29,839 bases of DNA from JAZDJP01 sp043803805 (lineage in GTDB: Bacteria; Planctomycetota; JAZDJP01), in NCBI GenBank assembly GCA_043803805.1, contig JAZDJP010000021.1:1-29839 (forward strand), written 5' to 3'. Position numbers and translations under genes: made by a program. Shown here piece by piece: positions 1-9,184 of this stretch. Position 1 is the stretch's first letter; each line of letters begins with the position of its first letter. The notes under the pieces are model-generated. The model saw nothing but the letters and a program-made list of their open reading frames with translations, was not told the origin of the DNA and did no database searches.

Positions 1-462
1 TATCTCCTGTCCCGGAAAATCCGGGGGGCGACGGATTTCGTGATCACGGTGAATCCCCGGCACGTGCGGTTTTACGAGCGTTCCATGTTGTTTGAAAAGG
101 CGGGTCCGGAGCGTGTCTACGGGAAGGTGGGCGGGGCGCCGGCGGTGCTTCTGCGGGTGGATCTTTCGACTCCGGATTGGGCTCGCGGGGGTGAAACATA
201 TCCTTGGAAATCGGTTCCTGCGTCATCGCGGACGCTCATCCCTCTCTTCCATCCGGAATCGGAGGAGCCCGGGATTATTGAGTCCCTTCGCCGGGACATC
301 CGTCCTCTGCGCGCGGAGGAATTCATCCGGTTGTTCCTGGAGGAGACGGATGTCTGGGCGAATGCCGGGCCCGGTCAGAGGGCGCATCTCCGGATCCGGT
401 ATGCCGGGTGGAGGCGGGCGGTGTGGGAGGCCGCGGGAATTGGGATGGAAATCGCGGTATGA
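1..462 (+). CDS. FeeM-like N-acyl amino acid synthase / GNAT-fold protein, 5' truncated
   Basis: The reading frame is open from the first base of the window, so the true start lies upstream. The visible C-terminal part has the pattern ATDFVITVNPRHVRFYERSM, then a Phe-Glu pair, then GAPAVLLRVDL. This resembles the central and C-terminal part of FeeM-type N-acyl amino acid synthases (acyltransferases of the GNAT fold), in which His and Phe-Tyr follow a V-NP-H motif and a G-PAVLL-DL strand follows. The rest (about residues 60-150) is charged and not diagnostic. It ends with TGA shortly before a 7-bp-period array and is convergent with the YddG-like gene. Family members make N-acylated amino acids or act in acyl-homoserine-lactone-like or exosortase-linked contexts; the substrate here is unknown. 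The family call is from motif memory. Confidence 0.55.
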   Translation, partial: YLLSRKIRGATDFVITVNPRHVRFYERSMLFEKAGPERVYGKVGGAPAVLLRVDLSTPDWARGGETYPWKSVPASSRTLIPLFHPESEEPGIIESLRRDIRPLRAEEFIRLFLEETDVWANAGPGQRAHLRIRYAGWRRAVWEAAGIGMEIAV

Positions 463-470
463 TCCCCCGC

Positions 471-505
471 GACTCACGAATCACGCGTTACGATTCTACG
501 ATTCC
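471..505. repeat. 7-8-bp-period array between convergent genes
   Basis: Short words of the type ACTCACG / AATCACG / TTACGAT follow each other with a period of 7-8 bp. The array overlaps the stop codon of the minus-strand YddG-like gene. The same word family recurs at 2706-2733 and 29495-29522. Confidence 0.5.
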
Positions 506-1431
506 CCGCCAACGGCCTTCCGGCACAGGACCGCGCCGGCGATGAGCAGGACGCACCCGGCCCACAACCCCGCGCCCGGCGTCACCCGGAGGTAGAGGGC
601 GCTCGCGACCGCGGAGAGAAGGGGGACGAGGCAGGCGAGCGACGCCACGAGCACCTGGTTGCCCCGGCGCATGGCGATGTCCCAGAAGATATATCCCAGA
701 GTCGTGGAAGCGCCCCCCAGGAAGAGAAGTTCCAGGAGGGTCCGGGGCGACCAGCGCGGGGCCGGCCCGGGCAGGAGGCACCAGAAAAGTCCCATCACCA
801 CGCCCGTCACGGCGAGAAACAACGGCACGGCGCTGACGGACGTGTGCCCCGCCCAGCGTCGGCTCAAATTCGAATAAATCCCCCAGTCGAGACCCGCCAG
901 GAGCGCCAGCGCATAGGGCAGGGCGTTCCCGCGCATGTTTTCGCGGAATTGATGGACGTCCCATCCCCCCCGCGGCAGTGTCACCAGGACAATCCCGGCC
1001 AGCGCCAGAATGGCCCCCGGGGTGAGGAACCACCGGGCGCGCCGGCCCAGAAGCGGCACCGAGAACACCACCGTCGCGACGGGCCAGAGGTGATTGATAA
1101 TGCCCACCTCGATGGCCTGCTGCCGCCCGGAGGCCCGGCCCAGCGCCAGGTAGAAGCACATGACATAAAAGACAAACAACGCCCCGCACCCCGCGAGATG
1201 CCGGCGGGGAAGGCGGAGAATTTCCCGGAACGCATCCCGCCGCAACGCGAGCATGGCGGCGGCGGCCGTCCCGCTCACCAGATAAACCGCCCCGGCCGCG
1301 CCGAGGGGGCCGAGTTCCTCGGAGAGGCGGCGCGCGAGCGCCACGGTGCTTCCCCAGAGCACAATGGCGGCCACGCCCAGGACCGTGCCGGCCCCCGTGC
1401 CGCGCGCCGGGAATTTCGGTTCGGTCACCAC
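496..1431 (-). CDS. yddG: YddG-like aromatic amino acid exporter (EamA/DMT family)
   Basis: A 311-residue inner-membrane protein with about ten hydrophobic segments in the two-EamA-repeat arrangement of the drug/metabolite transporter superfamily. It matches E. coli YddG better than generic EamA proteins. The N-terminal LWGSTVALARRLSEELGP corresponds to YddG's first helix. The segment RQQAIEVGIINHLWPVATVV (about residues 103-122) is nearly superimposable on the YddG RHQAIEVGMVNYLWP region. YddG exports aromatic amino acids and some other metabolites. The start is a GTG (two in tandem) preceded by GGAAAGGA at good spacing. It lies 28 bp behind icd, so it is probably the last gene of an acnA-icd-yddG operon. 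An amino acid exporter as the distal gene of a TCA operon is unusual; export of a 2-oxoglutarate-derived or other TCA-linked metabolite is possible but is inference. Confidence 0.82.
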   Translation of the reverse strand: MVTEPKFPARGTGAGTVLGVAAIVLWGSTVALARRLSEELGPLGAAGAVYLVSGTAAAAMLALRRDAFREILRLPRRHLAGCGALFVFYVMCFYLALGRASGRQQAIEVGIINHLWPVATVVFSVPLLGRRARWFLTPGAILALAGIVLVTLPRGGWDVHQFRENMRGNALPYALALLAGLDWGIYSNLSRRWAGHTSVSAVPLFLAVTGVVMGLFWCLLPGPAPRWSPRTLLELLFLGGASTTLGYIFWDIAMRRGNQVLVASLACLVPLLSAVASALYLRVTPGAGLWAGCVLLIAGAVLCRKAVGGES

Positions 1432-1459
1432 GATCCGGTTCCTTTCCGGGCGAAGCGAA

Positions 1460-2686
<1,227 letters not shown>

Positions 2687-2705
2687 GGCGGCACCTCACT
2701 GGAAT

Positions 2706-2733
2706 GATCGTGGATCGTGAGTCGTGGGTCGCG
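2706..2733. repeat. 7-bp-period array between acnA and icd
   Basis: Words ATCGTGG, ATCGTGA, GTCGTGG and GTCGCGT follow in register. The array fills most of the 47-bp gap and ends at the acnA stop codon. Confidence 0.55.
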
Positions 2734-5439
2734 TCATGACTTCTCCTGAATCAGTTTGCGCAGCATCGCCGGCAATATCCCCCCCTGGCGATAGTATTCC
2801 ACCTCCACCGGGGTGTCGAGGCGCGCCGTGACCGGGATCGTCCGGGCGGCGCCCTCCGGCGTCTCCACGCGGACGGCGATCTCCTGACGCGGCCCGAGCC
2901 GGTCGTCCAGGCCGTCCATGTGGAATATCTCATTTCCGGAGATCCCCAGGGCGTCCGCGCTGTCCCCCGGCCGGAACTGGAGGGGGAGGACGCCCATCCC
3001 GATGAGGTTACTGCGATGGATGCGTTCGAACGACTCCGCGAGGACCGCCCGGACCCCGAGGAGCGCCACGCCTTTCGCGGCCCAGTCGCGCGAGGAGCCC
3101 GTGCCGTATTCCTTCCCGGCGATGACGATGAGCGGGACGCCGCCGGCGCGGTAGAGTTCCGCCGCGTCGAAAATGGATAAAATCTCCCCGGGGCCGGCCG
3201 GGCCGAAATGCCGGGTGACGCCGCCCTCGACGCCGTGGACGAGGCGGTTCTTGAGACGGAGGTTGGAAAAGGTTCCCCGTGTCATGACGCGGTCGTTCCC
3301 ACGGCGGGCGCCGAAGGAATTAAAATCGGCCGCCGCAACGCCCTGCGCAAGGAGGTATTTCCCCGCGGGGCCGTCGGCGGCGATGTCCCCGGCGGGGGAG
3401 ATGTGGTCGGTCGTCACGGAGTCGCCCAGATACGCCAGCACCCGGGCGCCGCGGATCGGCCGCACCGGCGGGGGTTCGGGCGGCAGATTCGCGAAGAAGG
3501 GCGGTTCCTGGATGTAGGTCGAGGCCGCGTCCCACGGGTAGAGATCGCTCCCGGCGGCGCGGATGGCGTTCCAAGCGGGGGAACCGCCCAGGACGTTGGC
3601 GTAACTGTCGCGGAAAAGTTCCGGCCGGAGGGTCGTCCCGAGCAGGTGTTCGATTTCGGCGCGGTCCGGCCGGAGGTCGCGCAGGAACACCGGCTTCCCG
3701 TCCGCGCCGGCGCCCAGAGGCTCGCTTTCCATATCAATATCCACCGTCCCGGCCAGCGCGTACGCCACAACCAATAATGGAGAGGCGAGGTAGTTGGCCC
3801 GGACGAGAGGATGGATGCGCCCCTCGAAATTGCGGTTGCCGGAGATCACCGCCGCGGCGACGAGGGCGCCGCTTCGGATCGCCCGCGCCAGGTCCGGCGA
3901 GGCGAGGGGGCCGCTGTTGCCGATGCACGTCATGCAGCCGTGGCCCGTCACGTGAAATCCCAGCCGCTCGAGGGCCGGGAGGAGATCCGCGCGGCGGAGG
4001 TATTCCGTCACCGCCGTTGATCCCGGGGACAAACTGGTCTTGACGTGGGGGGGCGGTTTCAGGCCCCGTTCCGCGGCCTTCCGCGCGAGAAGCCCCGCCG
4101 CGATCATGAGCGACGGGTTCGCCGTGTTGGTGCAGGAGGTGATGGCGGCGATGCACACCGCCCCGTGGCCGACGGGCGCCGGGGATCCCGGCCACGCGGC
4201 CGTTTTTCCGAGGGCGTCGGCGGCCACGCCGAATCCGCGTTCCTTCGCCGGCGCCGCCAGGGCCTTCCGGAAGGCATCCTTCATCTCCGAAAGAAGCACG
4301 CGGTCCTGGGGCCGCTTGGGGCCCGCCAGGCACGGCTCCACCGCCGCGAGATTGATTTCCACGATGTCGCTGAATTCCGGGTCGGGGGAATCGTCGCGGC
4401 GGAAGAGCGATTGCTCCTTCGTGTAGCGTTCCACGAGAGTGACTTCCGCCGGCGTCCGGTTCGTGAGGCGCAGGTACTTGAGCGTTTCGTCGTCCACGGG
4501 GAAGAACGCGGCCGTCGCCCCGTATTCGGGCGCCATGTTGGCGACGGTGGCGCGGTCCGGGAGGGAAAGCCCCGCCAGGGCCGGCCCGAAGAACTCGACG
4601 AATTTTTCCACCACGCCCTTCTTCCGGAGAATCGCCGTCACGGCGAGCGCGAGATCCGTCGCGCCGACCCCGTCCCGGAGCCGCCCGGCCAGACGCACGC
4701 CCACCACCGGCGGGACGGGCATTCCCAGCGGCTGGCCGAGCATGGCCGCCCCGGCCTCGATGCCGCCCACCCCCCAGCCCAGCACCCCCAATCCATTAAT
4801 CATCGTGGTGTGGGAATCCGTGCCGACGAGGGTGTCCGGGAGGGCGACGCCGCGGCGCACGAGGACGACCTTCGCCAGGAACTCCAGGTTGACCTGATGG
4901 CAGATGCCCGCGCCCGGCGGAATCACGCGGAAATTCGCGAATGCGGCCCGGGCCCAGCGCAGGAACGCGTAGCGCTCGCCGTTGCGACGGAATTCGACGG
5001 CCTCGTTGCAGCCAAGCGCATCGGGGGCGCCGAAGGCGTCCACCTGCACCGAGTGGTCAATCACGAGGTCCACCGGGACGAGCGGGTTGACGCGGCGGGG
5101 ATCCGCCCCGAGGCGTTTCGCGGCCGATCGCATGGCGGCGAGATCCGCCACGGCCGGGACGCCGGTGAAATCCTGCATCAGGACGCGGGCCGGGCGGAAG
5201 GGGATCTCGATGGCGCCGGGATCGCGGGGGGCGTTCGCCAGGCGCACGGCATCCTCCGGGGCCGCCAGGCCGTCGTCGGCGGCGCGGAGCATCATCTCGA
5301 GGAGGATGCGGAGGGAGTAGGGAAGGCGGGCCAGATTCCCCGCCACGCCCCGTTTCTCGAGGGCCGAAAGCCGGTACAGGGCGGCGGGGCCGCCGCCGGT
5401 CTCGAAGGCGTCCCGGGCGCCGAGCGTGTCGCGTGTCAT
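2734..5439 (-). CDS. acnA: Aconitate hydratase A
   Basis: A monomeric AcnA/IRP-type aconitase that converts citrate to isocitrate with a [4Fe-4S] cluster. With the ATG at 5439 the protein is 901 residues and the three cluster cysteines fall at C436 (SCTNT) and C502/C505 (GHGCMTCIGN). These are one residue off the E. coli AcnA positions (435, 501, 504), which is why I prefer this start over an upstream in-frame ATG at 5472. Other family marks are MQDFTGVPAV, VDLVIDHSVQVD, GAGICHQVNLE, GTDSHTTMINGLGVLGWGVG, the C-terminal swivelling domain with GDSVTTDHISPAG, and EYGTGSSRDWAAKG. It is the first gene of the minus-strand TCA operon and is divergent from citrate synthase across a 138-bp control region. 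No clear Shine-Dalgarno sequence precedes either start. Confidence 0.95.
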   Translation of the reverse strand: MTRDTLGARDAFETGGGPAALYRLSALEKRGVAGNLARLPYSLRILLEMMLRAADDGLAAPEDAVRLANAPRDPGAIEIPFRPARVLMQDFTGVPAVADLAAMRSAAKRLGADPRRVNPLVPVDLVIDHSVQVDAFGAPDALGCNEAVEFRRNGERYAFLRWARAAFANFRVIPPGAGICHQVNLEFLAKVVLVRRGVALPDTLVGTDSHTTMINGLGVLGWGVGGIEAGAAMLGQPLGMPVPPVVGVRLAGRLRDGVGATDLALAVTAILRKKGVVEKFVEFFGPALAGLSLPDRATVANMAPEYGATAAFFPVDDETLKYLRLTNRTPAEVTLVERYTKEQSLFRRDDSPDPEFSDIVEINLAAVEPCLAGPKRPQDRVLLSEMKDAFRKALAAPAKERGFGVAADALGKTAAWPGSPAPVGHGAVCIAAITSCTNTANPSLMIAAGLLARKAAERGLKPPPHVKTSLSPGSTAVTEYLRRADLLPALERLGFHVTGHGCMTCIGNSGPLASPDLARAIRSGALVAAAVISGNRNFEGRIHPLVRANYLASPLLVVAYALAGTVDIDMESEPLGAGADGKPVFLRDLRPDRAEIEHLLGTTLRPELFRDSYANVLGGSPAWNAIRAAGSDLYPWDAASTYIQEPPFFANLPPEPPPVRPIRGARVLAYLGDSVTTDHISPAGDIAADGPAGKYLLAQGVAAADFNSFGARRGNDRVMTRGTFSNLRLKNRLVHGVEGGVTRHFGPAGPGEILSIFDAAELYRAGGVPLIVIAGKEYGTGSSRDWAAKGVALLGVRAVLAESFERIHRSNLIGMGVLPLQFRPGDSADALGISGNEIFHMDGLDDRLGPRQEIAVRVETPEGAARTIPVTARLDTPVEVEYYRQGGILPAMLRKLIQEKS

Positions 5440-5486
5440 GGGAGCGCATTTAACCAGAATCGGTTCCGGCATAAAGTTAATTTTCG

Positions 5487-5525
5487 CCGTTCGGCGCGCG
5501 TCCTTGCGCCGGGGAGGCCGAACGG
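5487..5525. promoter_or_regulatory. Candidate operator: inverted repeat between acnA and gltA
   Basis: CCGTTCGGC (5487-5495) and GCCGAACGG (5517-5525) are a perfect 9-bp inverted repeat, with 30 bp between arm starts. Each arm contains a CCG-NN-CGG half-site. The repeat spans the -35 of the candidate gltA promoter and ends against its -10, a typical position for a repressor. The regulator is unknown. Confidence 0.45.
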
Positions 5526-5531
5526 TACAAT
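5504..5531 (+). promoter_or_regulatory. Candidate sigma-70-type promoter of gltA
   Basis: TTGCGC (5504-5509), 16 bp, then TACAAT (5526-5531). The -10 matches the consensus at five of six positions; the -35 is weak. Transcription would start near 5538, about 40 bases before the gltA ATG. Confidence 0.45.
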
Positions 5532-5577
5532 CGGAATACGGCGGACGGGCGCCGTTTCATCGAACCGGAGAGGAACC

Positions 5578-6885
5578 ATGGGAACATACGCGAAACTGGA
5601 ACTCGAGGGAAAGATCCACAACCTGTCGGTGGTGACCGGTTCGGAAGGCGAGCGGGCGATCGACATCACGGCGCTGCGCCGGGACACCGGGCACGTCACG
5701 CTCGACGACGGCTACGCCAACACCGGCTCCTGCGCCAGCGCCATCACGTTCATTGACGGGGAGAAGGGCATCCTCCGTCACCGCGGCATCCCCATCGAGG
5801 AGCTCGCGGAGAAGTCGGGGTTCATCGAGACCGCGTACCTCCTCATCTACGGCCACCTGCCCTCGGCCGCGGAGGCGCGCCGGTTCTCCGATCTCCTCAC
5901 CCAGAACGAGATGCTCCACGAGGACATGAAGTTCCACTTCGAGGGGTTCCCGCCGCACGCCCACCCGATGGCGATTCTCTCCTCCATGATCAACGCGTCC
6001 AGTTGTTTTGAGCCGAACATCCTGGAGGGGTACCGGCCGGAGATATTCGACCTCCAAGCGGCGCGGCTCATGTCCAAGGTGCGCACCATCGCGGCGTTCG
6101 CCTACCGGAAGAGCCGCGGGCTGCCCATCATCTACCCGAAGCCGGCGAACAAGTACGCGGCCAATTTTCTGCACATGATGTTCTCCAATCCCTACGAGGA
6201 GTACGACCTCAAACCGGAGGTGGTGAAGGCGCTGGACCTCATTTTTCTCCTTCACGCGGACCACGAGCAGAATTGCTCCACGTCCACGGTGCGCATGATC
6301 GCCTCCAGCCGGGCGAACCTCTTCGCCTGCGTCGCCGGCGGGGTGTGCGCCTTGTGGGGCCCGCTCCACGGCGGGGCCAACCAGGCCGTCATCGAGATGC
6401 TCGATGCGATCCACCGGGAGGGGGACGACGGTTCCAAGTTCATCCGGGCCGCCAAGGATAAAACGAGCGGACGGCGGCTCATGGGCTTCGGCCACCGCGT
6501 CTATAAAAATTACGACCCCCGGGCCCGGATCATCAAGGCCCATTGCGACGCCCTTCTCAAGACCCTTCGCGTGAAGGATCCGCTTCTCGACATCGCCCGG
6601 AAGCTGGAGGCGGCCGCCCTGAACGATCCTTATTTCATCGAGCGGAAACTTTATCCGAACGTGGATTTCTACAGCGGCATCGTCATGCGCGCCATCGGCA
6701 TCCCCATCGAGATGTTCACGGTGATCTTCGCCATCGGGCGCATCCCGGGATGGATCGCCAACTACAAGGAGGTCATGGACGAGAAGGCGACGCGCATCTA
6801 CCGTCCGCGCCAGATCTACACCGGGCCGACGCTCAATCATTATATTTCGCCGGGGGAGCGCGGAAAATCCACCCGGAAGGCCTGA
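5578..6885 (+). CDS. gltA: Citrate synthase, type II
   Basis: A 435-residue citrate synthase that condenses acetyl-CoA and oxaloacetate. The catalytic triad is H264 (GPLHGGAN), H306 (GFGHRVYKNYDPRA) and D363 (NVDFYSG). LLHADHEQNCSTSTVR (224-239) and the N-terminal beta-domain with DGYANTGSCASAITFIDGEK place it in the hexameric type II group of Gram-negative bacteria, many of which are inhibited by NADH. The frame is open far upstream, but GGAGAGG seven to eight bases before the ATG at 5578 and the family start (charged MGTYAKLELEG) fix the start. It is divergent from acnA-icd and is followed by stacked hairpins (6896-6999). This gives a complete route from oxaloacetate to 2-oxoglutarate in one locus. 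Confidence 0.96.
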   Translation: MGTYAKLELEGKIHNLSVVTGSEGERAIDITALRRDTGHVTLDDGYANTGSCASAITFIDGEKGILRHRGIPIEELAEKSGFIETAYLLIYGHLPSAAEARRFSDLLTQNEMLHEDMKFHFEGFPPHAHPMAILSSMINASSCFEPNILEGYRPEIFDLQAARLMSKVRTIAAFAYRKSRGLPIIYPKPANKYAANFLHMMFSNPYEEYDLKPEVVKALDLIFLLHADHEQNCSTSTVRMIASSRANLFACVAGGVCALWGPLHGGANQAVIEMLDAIHREGDDGSKFIRAAKDKTSGRRLMGFGHRVYKNYDPRARIIKAHCDALLKTLRVKDPLLDIARKLEAAALNDPYFIERKLYPNVDFYSGIVMRAIGIPIEMFTVIFAIGRIPGWIANYKEVMDEKATRIYRPRQIYTGPTLNHYISPGERGKSTRKA

Positions 6886-6895
6886 CGCGCCGGTT

Positions 6896-6952
6896 AGATT
6901 CTTCCGTCTCAAATCTTGTGCAAAAAGCACAAGATTTTCACCGGAAGAATCT
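6896..6952 (+). terminator. Nested two-level hairpin after gltA
   Basis: An outer perfect 11-bp inverted repeat (6896-6906 with 6942-6952) encloses an inner perfect 11-bp stem (6911-6921 with 6927-6937) closed by an A5 loop. Only CTTTAACAAG follows, with no strong U tract, so factor-independent termination is uncertain. Processing or mRNA 3'-end protection is an alternative. Confidence 0.55.
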
Positions 6953-6960
6953 TTAACAAG

Positions 6961-6999
6961 GCAAATCGGCCCTGTTTGGTTTCGGCTCCGCCGATTTGC
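6961..6999 (+). promoter_or_regulatory. Second hairpin in the gltA-plsY gap
   Basis: GCAAATCGGC (6961-6970) and GCCGATTTGC (6990-6999) are a perfect 10-bp inverted repeat with a 19-base loop. It lies 24 bases before the plsY ATG and could be part of the plsY leader. Confidence 0.45.
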
Positions 7000-7023
7000 G
7001 AGCCGTGAACGGCGACTTAAACC

Positions 7024-7677
7024 ATGTCCGCTACTCCCTACGTCCTCGTGGCCGCCGCCGGGTACCTCGTCGGGTCGGCGCCGTTCGCCTACCTGGCCGG
7101 AAAGTGGATCTCCGGGGTGGATATCCGCCGGCACGGAAGCGGAAACGTCGGCGCGACGAACCTCGGTCGCGTCGTCGGAGCGAAGGTCGGCGTGGCCGTC
7201 TTCGCGCTCGACGTCGCCAAGGGCTTCCTGGCGGTTCTGGCGGCGCCGTTCCTGTCCGGTGTGGCGGGGGGCGCCGGCGCGGAACGGGCCATCGGGATTC
7301 TGGCGGGGTTGGCCGCGATCCTCGGGCATGTTTTCCCGGTGTGGCTCGGTTTCCGCGGGGGCAAGGGCGTCGCGACGGGGGCGGGGGTGGTGGTGGCGCT
7401 CGCGCCGTTGCCGGCGGCGGCGGCCCTTCTTGTGTTCGCGGTCGCCTTCGCGGCGTTCCGAATGGTATCGGTGGGGTCCATGGCGGCCGCCGCGGCGCTC
7501 CCGGCGCTCTACGCCGGAATTGCCCGTCTGCGGGGATCGTGGGATGGGGATCTCTTCGCGTTCATCCTTGTGATCACGGCGCTCGTCATCGCGGCCCACC
7601 GGTCGAACATCCGCCGCCTCCTCGCCGGGACCGAGCCGCGGGCGGGAGAGGGCCGGAAACAACAAATCAAATCATGA
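7024..7677 (+). CDS. plsY: Acyl-phosphate glycerol-3-phosphate acyltransferase
   Basis: A 217-residue integral membrane enzyme that transfers an acyl group from acyl-phosphate to glycerol-3-phosphate, the first step of phospholipid synthesis. The three PlsY cytoplasmic motifs are present: SGNVGATN (39-46), GHVFPVWLGFRGGKGVATG (101-119) and a C-terminal HRSNIRRLLAGTE. Hydrophobic helices separate them. The length is normal for the family. The ATG has no strong Shine-Dalgarno sequence; a hairpin lies just upstream. PlsX and FabD are not adjacent. Its last codons overlap a small open frame on the other strand (7667-7756) that looks like a broken gene. Confidence 0.93.
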   Translation: MSATPYVLVAAAGYLVGSAPFAYLAGKWISGVDIRRHGSGNVGATNLGRVVGAKVGVAVFALDVAKGFLAVLAAPFLSGVAGGAGAERAIGILAGLAAILGHVFPVWLGFRGGKGVATGAGVVVALAPLPAAAALLVFAVAFAAFRMVSVGSMAAAAALPALYAGIARLRGSWDGDLFAFILVITALVIAAHRSNIRRLLAGTEPRAGEGRKQQIKS

Positions 7678-7756
7678 TTTTGATGACCTCCCGCCGCCAG
7701 AAGGCCCGCAGGCGCGCGAGGGCGGGTTCGAGGTCCGGCCTGAATTCCAGTTCCAC
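7667..7756 (-). pseudogene. Remnant of a UroD-like (or related) gene: N-terminus only
   Basis: A GTG at 7756 is preceded by a very good AAGGAGGGGG at the right distance and opens a 29-residue frame whose core is FRPDLEPALARLRAFWRREV. Proteins with an N-terminal F-PDL-A-LAR-RAFW-RE pattern are, from memory, common in UroD-like families of the PVC group. The frame then runs out of similarity and stops inside plsY. It lies just downstream of the GH4 glycosidase gene on the same strand, separated from it by the short MITE derivative. The intact ribosome-binding site in front of a protein stump suggests a gene cut off by deletion or rearrangement. The parent family is uncertain. Confidence 0.4.
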
Positions 7757-7771
7757 CAGAACCCCCTCCTT

Positions 7772-7834
7772 AGTCGCTGTTCAACAATAACTGCTTCATT
7801 CGGGACGGCGATGCATTTATTATTTCACAGCTCC
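7772..7834. mobile_element. Internally deleted copy of the MITE-like element
   Basis: A 45-bp block (7772-7816) is identical to 16369-16413, and 13 bases of the right end (7817-7829) are identical to 16511-16523. The 97 bp between the two GCAT words of the long copy are missing, so one GCAT remains at the junction. CCTTA flanks the copy on both sides (7768-7772 and 7833-7837), a possible 5-bp target duplication; the right-hand one includes the stop codon of the GH4 gene. Confidence 0.6.
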
Positions 7835-9169
7835 TTACTTCCGGAGCGACTTGAACTGGGGCAGGTGGAACCTGTTCTTCCGGAGCATCTCGTCCGTCAT
7901 TTTTCGTATTTCCGCCAGCGACAGCACCGCCGCGGTCAGGGGATCGATCGCCACCGCCTGGAAAACGAGATCCGCGTCGCCCGTGAGCGCCGCCTCCACC
8001 GCCATCTCCTCGGAGGCGATGGTGAGGTTGTTCAGCGCCGCGCATTGGGGCGGCAGGGCTCCGACGTGAAGGGGAATCAGCCCGCGCCGGTTGGCCAGGA
8101 CCGGCACCTCGACGCAGGCGTGCGGGATGAGGTTTTCCACCAGACCCGTATTGGGCACGTTGCCGTTGAATTCGAAGGGCTCTCCGCCGAGCAGGGCGTT
8201 CATGATGCACGCGGCGTACTCCCCCCCGCGTTCGAGATTGATCGGAGCCCCCTTCGCAAACCACGCCCGCATCTCCTGTTTCCAGTGTTTCTCACTGTGG
8301 AGGTATCGCTTCAGGATGTAGCCGTGTTCGCCGGGATTCCATCCCGCGCCCGCGTGCGGCGCGCAGTACCTGCGGACAAGATCCGGTCGTTTCCGGAACC
8401 ACCAGTTGTACTCGGAATTGTGGCCGCTCGACTCGGTGACGTAGTACCCCAGGTGAAGGAACATCTCGTTCCGGACGAGTTCCTCCCGGTAAATCTTCCG
8501 ATCCGTCGCGACCTTTTTTCGGAGGTGCGGAATGACATCCTTCCCGTTCCGTTTGAACGCGATATACCACGCCTGATGGTTGAGCCCCGCGCAGACGTAG
8601 GTGATCTCGCCCATCGGCGCGCCGATCCACCGGGCCAGCATTCCCGCCGTCCCCTGGACGCTGTGGCAAAGTCCCGTGATCCGCACGTCCGTCGCGCGTT
8701 GCATGGCCCGGCAAAGCATGGCCATCGGGTTGGTGTAATTCAGAAGCAGGGCGTCCGGGCAGAACCGCTCGATGTCCCGGGCGATGTCGCGCATCACGGG
8801 AACGGTGCGCAGCGCCCGGAAGATGCCGGCCACGCCGCGGGTGTCGCCGATGTTGATATCCACGCCGTATTTCATCGGGATTTCGATGTCATGACGCCAC
8901 ACCTGAACGCCCCCGGCCAGGATGGTGCACACGACGAAATCCGCTCCCGGCAGGGCCTTCCGGCGGTCGAGATGGGCCTCGACTCGCGCCGGGTATCCCC
9001 CGCGTTCAATGATGCTCTTCACCGCCCGGACGGCGAAAGCAAGGCGTTCCGGGTTGATGTCCACAAGGGAAATCGTCGCGTCCCGGAGCGTCGGGAACGT
9101 CAGGAGATCCCGCACCAGCCCCCGGGTGAACCCGAGACTCCCCGCGCCGATGAAAACGATCTTGGCCAT
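7835..9169 (-). CDS. GH4-family glycosidase, alpha-galactosidase (MelA) type
   Basis: A 444-residue NAD- and Mn-dependent glycosidase of family GH4, which uses a redox-elimination mechanism on alpha-glycosides. The N-terminal Rossmann motif KIVFIGAGSLGF (3-14) is followed by an acidic strand end (LVDINPERL). NYTNPM (144-149), GLCHSVQGT (166-174; metal-ligand Cys168 and His169) and AGLNH (His198) are the GH4 active-site motifs and align well with E. coli MelA. Substrate could be an alpha-galactoside or alpha-galacturonide; the motifs do not separate these. GGAGGAAT stands before the ATG. It is 15 bp behind mntP on the same strand. No sugar transporter is adjacent. Confidence 0.88.
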   Translation of the reverse strand: MAKIVFIGAGSLGFTRGLVRDLLTFPTLRDATISLVDINPERLAFAVRAVKSIIERGGYPARVEAHLDRRKALPGADFVVCTILAGGVQVWRHDIEIPMKYGVDINIGDTRGVAGIFRALRTVPVMRDIARDIERFCPDALLLNYTNPMAMLCRAMQRATDVRITGLCHSVQGTAGMLARWIGAPMGEITYVCAGLNHQAWYIAFKRNGKDVIPHLRKKVATDRKIYREELVRNEMFLHLGYYVTESSGHNSEYNWWFRKRPDLVRRYCAPHAGAGWNPGEHGYILKRYLHSEKHWKQEMRAWFAKGAPINLERGGEYAACIMNALLGGEPFEFNGNVPNTGLVENLIPHACVEVPVLANRRGLIPLHVGALPPQCAALNNLTIASEEMAVEAALTGDADLVFQAVAIDPLTAAVLSLAEIRKMTDEMLRKNRFHLPQFKSLRK

Positions 9170-9184
9170 GACAACATTCCTCCG

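Noticed and set aside
4045..5577. N-terminal extension of citrate synthase by about 500 residues in the same frame
   Set aside because: The extra part lies antisense to acnA and reads as low-complexity basic sequence; the ATG at 5578 has a good Shine-Dalgarno sequence and the family start.
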